A stretch of 8,395 bases of DNA. Source: 39-52-133 sp036523795 (GTDB taxonomy: Bacteria > Pseudomonadota > Gammaproteobacteria > Burkholderiales > Gallionellaceae). Shown in pieces: positions 4,349-8,395 of the stretch. The stretch covers positions 1-8,395 of the forward strand of contig DATDDN010000110.1 of the NCBI GenBank assembly GCA_036523795.1, read 5' to 3'. The notes beneath the pieces are model-generated. The model ran no database searches. It was given only the letters and a program-made list of their open reading frames with translations, and was not told the origin of the DNA. Made by a program: the position numbers and the translations under genes. Numbering within the stretch: the stretch's first letter is position 1; the number at the start of each line of letters is the position of its first letter.

Positions 4349-5551
4349 TTACGGCAAATCGCGTGCCACCCGGAAACCATAACTCCAGTGCCGCACGTCC
4401 GGGCCAAATTTGGCGCGCGCTGCGGCACTGCTGAATCTCATTTCGGTTCCCCATGCGCCACCGCGCAGCACGCGCATGTTACCGCCAAGCAAGACGCTGT
4501 TGCCTGAGTCGGCAACCCAGGCACTGCCGTCTGCAGGAGCGCCGTTGTAGTTTTCGTGGTAGATGTCTTCCACCCACTCCCACACATTGCCGCTCATGTC
4601 GTACAAACCAAAGGCATTGGGCTTCCTGCTGGCAGCCGGGTGCGGCTTGCTCGTCAGGAAGCCGCCGCTATTGGAAGACGTCCAGCCCACCAGATCCGCA
4701 ATATCGCCACCGCAATATTCGTATTGGCCGCCGGCACGGCAAGCATATTCCCACTCCGCCTCGGTAGGCAGGCGATAATGCTTGCCCGTCAATGCATTCA
4801 GCCTCTTGATGTATTCCTGCGCGTCGTTCCAGCTCACCTGCTCCACCGGGCAAGTGTCATCACAGGTCGTAAAATAGCTGGGATTGTTTTTCATCACTGC
4901 GCGCCATTGCGCCTGCGTGATCTCGGTCTTGCCGATGGCAAACGGCTTGGCAATGGTCACCGCATGCACGGGCTGCGCATCCCCCTCACCCGTGTTCGAG
5001 CCCATGGTGAAACTGCCGACGGGCAACTCCACCATCTCGGGGCAATCGGGGCAATCGCGGAACGTCTTGCCCGCAACCGGCAAAACGGGAGCCACGGGCG
5101 CAACCTGGGCTGCGGGTACTGCCGGCACGGCTGACGCAGCCACCGGCTCAGGCACACTCTCCCACTGGTAAATTTTGTCCTGTGCAATGCGCGTATCCGG
5201 CCCTTTCGGCACCAGCATCAGGTAGCGCTGCATCTCGCGTATGGCATCCTTGTATTGCCTCTTGTCTGCCAGCAATAATGCCAGCTGGTGATGCCCTTCC
5301 GGCCACCAGGGAGCAACTTCCAGCGCCTTGCCATAAAGCTCAATCGCCTGCTCGGGGCGCTTTTCCTGTGCAGCAAATTCGGCTTGCACCTTGTACTTGT
5401 GCGCCAGCTCCGGCAGCTGCGGCTTGCGTTTGGCTGAGCGATATTTATTGGCCACTTCCTGAAAGGCGGTGTCCGTATCATCCGCCAGCGCCGGCAAGCA
5501 GCCCAGCAACAGTGCTGACAGCAATAACGCGGTGAAACTGCTTGGCTTCAT
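4349..5551 (-). CDS. secreted TPR and FGE-sulfatase (SUMF1)-fold protein
   Basis: A 400-residue protein. Residues 1-23 form a signal peptide with an ALA-DD cleavage site; an LLGC at 15-18 is a weak alternative lipobox. Residues about 50-116 form two TPR-like repeats (HKYKVQAEFAAQ..., EGHHQLALLLADK...). Residues 131-160 are a Pro/Ala/Val linker. Residues about 168-398 are an FGE-sulfatase domain with MVELPVGSFTMGS, RLPTEAEWEYA, GLYDMSGNVWEWVED, RVLRGGAWG and YGFRVAR. True formylglycine-generating enzymes carry two catalytic cysteines in the segment after RGG; here that segment has none, so sulfatase activation is unlikely and a binding or structural role is more plausible. Cys230/Cys234 and Cys271/Cys280 may form disulfides. 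Two ATGs are adjacent (5554, 5551); I chose 5551 because GGGAG lies 5 nt upstream. It is a paralogue of the gene at 7863-8395. Confidence 0.85.
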   Translation of the reverse strand: MKPSSFTALLLSALLLGCLPALADDTDTAFQEVANKYRSAKRKPQLPELAHKYKVQAEFAAQEKRPEQAIELYGKALEVAPWWPEGHHQLALLLADKRQYKDAIREMQRYLMLVPKGPDTRIAQDKIYQWESVPEPVAASAVPAVPAAQVAPVAPVLPVAGKTFRDCPDCPEMVELPVGSFTMGSNTGEGDAQPVHAVTIAKPFAIGKTEITQAQWRAVMKNNPSYFTTCDDTCPVEQVSWNDAQEYIKRLNALTGKHYRLPTEAEWEYACRAGGQYEYCGGDIADLVGWTSSNSGGFLTSKPHPAASRKPNAFGLYDMSGNVWEWVEDIYHENYNGAPADGSAWVADSGNSVLLGGNMRVLRGGAWGTEMRFSSAAARAKFGPDVRHWSYGFRVARDLP

Positions 5552-5589
5552 CATCGCTCCCTTGTTCTTCGTTGTTGGCATAACGTCGG

Positions 5590-5595
5590 ATTGTA
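5590..5595 (-). promoter_or_regulatory. candidate -10 box upstream of the FGE-fold gene
   Basis: TACAAT on the minus strand, about 40 nt before the start at 5551. No good -35 is visible at the proper distance, and the region further upstream is the repeat element at 5621-5743. Weak support only. Confidence 0.35.
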
Positions 5596-5620
5596 CCCGA
5601 TTTCCACGGCGACCCTTTTC

Positions 5621-5743
5621 GTCGTTCCCGCGCTGCGTGTGTTGTTGGGGCTTCAGCCCCACACAACCACGGTGTACCTCTTGCGGGTGCAGGCGGGAAC
5701 CCAGTCAGATTTGCAGCTGGATCCCCGCCTGCGCGGGGACGAC
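5621..5743 (-). repeat. bipartite palindromic repeat element, inverted copy of the one at 2257-2371
   Basis: A 123-bp element with imperfect inverted ends (GTCGTTCCCGCG and GTCGTCCCCGCG). Read on the minus strand it has a short hairpin (5743-5717, CCCCGC-rich), a spacer containing GCAAA, then a long arm (5697-5622). In that arm the CCCGC/GCGGG stem encloses a stem-loop with a perfect GGGGCT-ga-AGCCCC helix (5647-5660). The arrangement and the 76-nt long arm match the element at 2257-2371. It lies between the porin terminator and the FGE-fold gene. Confidence 0.8.
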
Positions 5744-5780
5744 AACTCATGTCCACCACCTATGCATAGCCAGAATGCAG

Positions 5781-5804
5781 AACGGGCGCCTTGCGGCGCC
5801 CGTT
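5781..5804 (-). terminator. hairpin terminator after the porin gene
   Basis: A perfect 10-bp GC-rich stem (5781-5790 with 5795-5804) closed by a TTGC tetraloop, 43 nt past the porin stop codon. There is no long T-tract on the minus strand, so it may act as a 3'-stabilising hairpin or a weak terminator. Confidence 0.65.
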
Positions 5805-5847
5805 CGGTACTACTTCTGAATCACAACAGGGTTACCCCTGCGGGTGA

Positions 5848-7059
5848 TTAGAACTTGACATCAAGACCAGCGGAGAAGCCGGAGGCTTTAACCTGGGCAG
5901 ACATAGCACCATCCTTCAGGTCCTGGCTGTCATACTCCACGTACAGAGTAGACATCTTGGACAGAGAGTAGGTGCCCATCAGCATCACAACGTTCTGCTT
6001 CAGATCTGCAGAGCCTGGTGCGACTGCCGGCATTGGGCCAGGCATGCCGGCGTATGTCCAAGCCTGAACAGCACCGATCTGCTGCATCGCGTCGTTATAG
6101 GCGCGAGTGTAGTAAGCAGCAGACAATGCAGCCTTGGAGCTTACGTTGAAGCTGCCGCCGATCCACATGTCGGTTTGGTTAGCATCATTACCGTAGTTCT
6201 CAAACTTCATGGATTTCTTGGCATAACCCACGCTCACTTTACCGGCGCCAAAGTCATAGCCACCACCAACAGTGAAGTGTGTGGACTTGTTGTTGGGGCT
6301 CAGCATCGGACCCATCACCAGATCGCCGTCGGTTGTGGTATAGGCAGCACCTACGTTAAAGCCGGCAGCTGCATAGGTAACACCGATGGCGCGACCAGTA
6401 CCCATCTGCGCAGCACGATTGCCCTGTTGCACATTGCCACCGAATGCGTCATTGATGTCGTATTCGGCGATGATGTGCATGCCAGCTACGTCGATCTGGT
6501 ACTTGACGTTACCAGCGCGAGCACGGTCAGACGCAGTATAGGCCAGAGCGGTGTTGATGAACTTGTAGCCCATCGGATCATAGGTGCCGATCACGTCGTA
6601 GGAAGCGGTGTAGTTCCAGCCCATGTCGAAACGACCCATGGTGCTGGACTCCAGACCTACAGTAGCCTGGCGGTCAAAAATCAGGCCGAAGGGGTTGTTT
6701 TGCGCCAGGCTTGGCTCACCACCAGCGGTCACCAGAGAATAGCCATTATTGCCATTGGCTACGTAGTAAGTCGGATTCAAGTCCGGGTTGGCACCCACGC
6801 CAGCTGGCACAAAGCTGGTCTCAACAACAACGTTAGCCTTCACGCCGTTACCGATGTCGTCAACACCCTTGAAACCCCAACGGGAGGTGTTGAATTGGCC
6901 CATTTTCATGGAGAAGGTTGTGGTAGACGGGTTTACACCATCGTCATATGTGTTCATACGAACGCCACCGTCCATAGAACCGTAGAAAGAGGATTCAGCC
7001 ATTGCAACTGGTGCAACGAAAGCAGAAGCGATTGCCAGCGCGATAATTTTCTTTTGCAT
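5848..7059 (-). CDS. outer-membrane porin, betaproteobacterial general-porin family
   Basis: A 403-residue protein. A classic signal peptide (MQKKIIALAIASAFVAPVAMA, residues 1-21) is cleaved before ESSFYGSMDGGVR. The mature part shows the neisserial/Burkholderia-type porin pattern: TSRWGFKGVDDIGNGVKA (58-75), FDRQATVGLES (128-138), alternating beta-strand residues throughout, and a C-terminal AGLDVKF ending in Phe, the signal for outer-membrane assembly. These are 16-stranded trimeric barrels for small hydrophilic solutes; selectivity cannot be read from sequence. Predicted loops are unusually rich in Met and Pro (VMGPMLSP, AGMPGPMPAVAPG). The ATG at 7059 has GGGAG 6 nt upstream. It is flanked by two FGE-fold genes on the same strand. 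It has a leader region upstream and a hairpin downstream, so it is probably monocistronic. Confidence 0.92.
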   Translation of the reverse strand: MQKKIIALAIASAFVAPVAMAESSFYGSMDGGVRMNTYDDGVNPSTTTFSMKMGQFNTSRWGFKGVDDIGNGVKANVVVETSFVPAGVGANPDLNPTYYVANGNNGYSLVTAGGEPSLAQNNPFGLIFDRQATVGLESSTMGRFDMGWNYTASYDVIGTYDPMGYKFINTALAYTASDRARAGNVKYQIDVAGMHIIAEYDINDAFGGNVQQGNRAAQMGTGRAIGVTYAAAGFNVGAAYTTTDGDLVMGPMLSPNNKSTHFTVGGGYDFGAGKVSVGYAKKSMKFENYGNDANQTDMWIGGSFNVSSKAALSAAYYTRAYNDAMQQIGAVQAWTYAGMPGPMPAVAPGSADLKQNVVMLMGTYSLSKMSTLYVEYDSQDLKDGAMSAQVKASGFSAGLDVKF

Positions 7060-7478
7060 TAGTAACTCCCTAAGTTAATAAATTGAGCCGATCGGTTGCC
7101 AGCTCTGTTCCCCTACAAATTCCCAAAGATGGAAATTCGGCGATGATTTTGCATGAAGCCCGGGATTTTGCAAAGAACAAAAACGGCGGTTTTTATGCGT
7201 CGTAACATTTTTACAACAATCTTGTGTTGGCAAACTTATTCAGTGTTTTCTTATATATACGATAAGTCAGCCGCGTCATGAGCGATCGAACACTATCATC
7301 CTGCTACATGCATTGATTTCGAAATGCGCCGAGACGTTGCGGGGTCAGTGCCATGCTTGACGGGGCTGGCAGCAAGGTCCGTCGAGAAGCGGTTGATTCG
7401 ATCCAGGAAAACGCAGAAAGAAAAGATTTTGTCGCTAGAAGTGCATTGCACGCATGCAGACAGGCCGGAGCGCTCACC
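7060..7478. other. porin upstream region, AT-rich, no gene
   Basis: The ribosome binding site GGGAG is at 7066-7070. The stretch 7170-7265 is markedly AT-rich, and the porin promoter probably lies here. I see several half-matches on the minus strand, for example TTGTTG followed by TAAAAA at 18 bp, but none good enough to call. A short self-complementary AAAAAC-GGCG-type palindrome sits at 7179-7194. From about 7325 to 7478 there is only a doubtful 45-codon frame (7353-7490). Confidence 0.5.
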
Positions 7479-7562
7479 GCAGGAGCCTGATTCATTCCGA
7501 AGAGGTTTTTGTCGGGTGATTGCCCCCTCACCACCTGCTCGCGCAGAAATCTGCGCTCCTAC
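7479..7562 (-). repeat. GTAGGAGC-family palindromic repeat, degenerate long form
   Basis: On the minus strand this begins GTAGGAGC and the GCGCAGA-TT-TCTGCGC hairpin, identical in that part to the unit at 2827. It continues to a degenerate CCTCTTCGGAATGAATCAGG version of the second arm and ends in GGCTCC. It is the same family in the opposite orientation, about 4.6 kb away. Confidence 0.75.
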
Positions 7563-7580
7563 AAGACCGGCGGCCCCGTC

Positions 7581-7661
7581 GCAGGAGCCCGATTCGCCTC
7601 GAAGAGGCTCTTGCACCCTCTGGGTGTCGGGCGATTGAATTCTCACCATCCCCTCGCGCAG
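7581..7661 (-). repeat. GTAGGAGC-family repeat, long form lacking its first hairpin
   Basis: On the minus strand it starts at CTGCGCGAG, so the 5' half of the first hairpin is missing. It continues to a well-formed second arm: an outer CGCCCGA/TCGGGC stem enclosing CACCC-aga-GGGTG and GCCTC-ttc-GAGGC, then GGCTCCTGC. Compared with the unit at 2827, the closing pair of the inner GCCTC helix is G-C instead of A-T, a compensatory change. Confidence 0.75.
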
Positions 7662-7720
7662 CTGGCAAGGTGACCAAGCTCCGTCTGGAAGAGCTGGGGA
7701 AATAAATGGAGCCGCTTGCG

Positions 7721-7778
7721 GCGTAACCCAACAATCAGCCTACAAATCAATTGTTGGGTTACGCTGCGCTAACCCAAC
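7721..7778. repeat. TTGGGTTA-type inverted repeats with a shared arm
   Basis: A 15-bp perfect inverted repeat (7721-7735 with 7750-7764, 14-nt loop) overlaps a second one (GTTGGGTTA 7753-7761 with TAACCCAAC 7770-7778, 8-nt loop). The middle arm can pair with only one partner at a time. Repeats containing TTGGGTTAGCG are, from memory, widespread in proteobacterial intergenic regions. Confidence 0.8.
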
Positions 7779-7800
7779 CTACATCTAGTGAGCAATACGG

Positions 7801-7854
7801 TGCTCCTACAGAACCGGGCCCTGTCCCACCAGGTGTCGGGCGATTTGCCCGCTC
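7801..7854 (-). repeat. degenerate GTAGGAGC-family remnant
   Basis: GCTCCTAC (7802-7809) and a later CGGGC-aaatc-GCCCG hairpin (minus strand, about 7837-7851) are pieces of the same repeat family. The hairpin ends about 10 nt past the stop codon of the FGE-fold gene at 7863 and may serve as its 3' end, although no T-tract follows. Confidence 0.5.
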
Positions 7855-7862
7855 AAGAGACC

Positions 7863-8395
7863 CTACGGCAAATCCCGCGCCAAGCGGAAGCCGTAGCTGT
7901 AGTAACGATAGTTCGCGGCAAATTTGGAGCGCGCTGCCGCACGGCTGAACGGCTGATCGTAGCCCCACGAACCGCCGCGCAGCACGCGCAGAGAGGTACC
8001 GGTCCATGCGCTGCCGTCGGCCGGCGCGCCGTTATAGTTGTCATGGTAGGTGTCTTCCACCCATTCCCACACGTTGCCGCTCATGTCATACAGGCCAAAG
8101 CCATTCGGCTTCTTTCTGGCCACCGGGTGTGGCGACTTGAAGAAGAAGCTGCCGCTGTTGTAACCGTTCCAGGACACCGCATCGGCATTGTCGCCGCCAC
8201 AGAATTCCTGCTGGTCGCCACCACGACAGGCGTATTCCCACTCTGCCTCGGTGGGCAGACGATACTGCTTTCCGGTTTTTGCATTCAGGCGCTTGATGAA
8301 TTCCTGCGCATCATCCCAGCTCACCTGCTCCACCGGGCAATCGTCACCACAGTCCACGAAATAGCTCGGGTCTTTGCCCATCACGGCATGCCACT
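7863..8395 (-). CDS. FGE-sulfatase (SUMF1)-fold protein, C-terminal 176 residues (5' end outside window)
   Basis: The frame is open to the window edge, where it reads Trp-His-Ala-Val-Met. This aligns with the interior of the gene at 4349, so the true start lies beyond 8395. Family motifs are PVEQVSWDDAQEF, RLPTEAEWEYACR, GLYDMSGNVWEWVED, NYNGAPADGSAW, RVLRGGSWG and YGFRLARDLP. My hand alignment to the other copy gives about 70% identity, with one 9-residue deletion before RVLRGG. As in that copy, the segment after RGG has no cysteines, so a genuine formylglycine-generating activity is unlikely. Cysteines in DCGDDC and in YACR...FCGG match those of the paralogue. Its N-terminal architecture (signal peptide, TPRs) cannot be seen. 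The two genes flank the porin on the same strand. Confidence 0.9.
   Translation of the reverse strand, partial: WHAVMGKDPSYFVDCGDDCPVEQVSWDDAQEFIKRLNAKTGKQYRLPTEAEWEYACRGGDQQEFCGGDNADAVSWNGYNSGSFFFKSPHPVARKKPNGFGLYDMSGNVWEWVEDTYHDNYNGAPADGSAWTGTSLRVLRGGSWGYDQPFSRAAARSKFAANYRYYSYGFRLARDLP

Noticed and set aside
4352..4470. The possibility that the FGE-fold genes are targets of a diversity-generating retroelement, since such targets often end in this fold.
   Set aside because: Comparing the two copies after RVLRGG, substitutions fall on all bases and include ordinary synonymous changes; they are not confined to adenines. No reverse transcriptase or template repeat is visible in the window.
5552..5662. 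An upstream extension of the FGE-fold gene to 5662.
   Set aside because: It would precede a proper signal peptide and read into the repeat element; the ATG pair at 5554/5551 has a GGGAG site.
6175..7062. A 295-codon plus-strand frame opposite the porin.
   Set aside because: It is the mirror of a porin with a signal peptide and C-terminal Phe. The long open frame is a by-product of codon bias.
7179..7194. A short AAAAAC/GTTTTT palindrome upstream of the porin as a terminator.
   Set aside because: The stem is only six weak pairs around a 4-nt loop. It sits in a leader region where a terminator has no evident role.
7353..7490. A 45-codon plus-strand frame in the porin upstream region, starting MLDGAGSKVRREAV.
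   Set aside because: The composition is passably protein-like, but there is no convincing ribosome binding site or homologue that I recognise, and it ends inside a repeat unit. Too weak to call without conservation data.
7324..7638. A 104-codon plus-strand frame with repeated QEPDS-RRG-type peptides.
   Set aside because: The repeated peptides are translations of the GTAGGAGC-family repeat units, a common source of false small-gene calls.

Overview
The window looks like a chromosomal stretch of a moderately GC-rich Gram-negative bacterium, most likely a betaproteobacterium (perhaps Nitrosomonadales / Gallionellaceae-like). The grounds are the rplM-rpsI-argC order, a Coq7-type ubiquinone hydroxylase, a neisserial-type porin ending in Phe, and ElyC and YhfA homologues. 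The taxonomic guess is inference from gene content; no marker search was possible.

Layout. (1) 1-1035: the 5' end of argC, then rpsI and rplM, all on the minus strand, with a near-consensus sigma-70 promoter before rplM and a strong hairpin terminator between rpsI and argC. (2) 1036-1478: no gene, but a 125-bp inverted-repeat element and a hairpin just before the next start. (3) 1479-2807, plus strand: an ElyC/YdcF-type DUF218 membrane protein and an OsmC/YhfA-type protein, separated by a second repeat element. (4) 2808-3055: a cluster of GTAGGAGC-type palindromic repeats between convergent gene ends. (5) 3056-7059, minus strand: in transcription order porin, a secreted TPR plus FGE-sulfatase-fold protein, ccdA antitoxin, ccdB toxin, coq7. 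A third repeat element lies between the porin and the FGE-fold gene. (6) 7060-7862: about 800 bp without a convincing gene, made of the porin leader and many repeat units. (7) 7863-8395: the 3' part of a second FGE-fold gene, a close paralogue of the one at 4349-5551.

How the genes relate. rplM-rpsI is a ribosomal protein operon. ccdA, ccdB and coq7 are tightly spaced (3 and 15 nt), so a chromosomal toxin-antitoxin pair appears transcriptionally joined to a ubiquinone-biosynthesis gene. The two FGE-fold genes flank the porin and both lack the cysteine pair expected of true formylglycine-generating enzymes.

The most distinctive content is non-coding. At least three families of palindromic repeats occur: ATTCCC/GGGAAT-type, GTAGGAGC-type and TTGGGTTA-type. 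In two of them, units occur in a simple-hairpin form and in a form whose apical loop is expanded by further stem-loops. Two copies of the expanded ATTCCC-type arm align without gaps over 76 nt. I see no definite new multi-gene defence or metabolic system; the repeat architecture and the ccdAB-coq7 linkage are the best leads.
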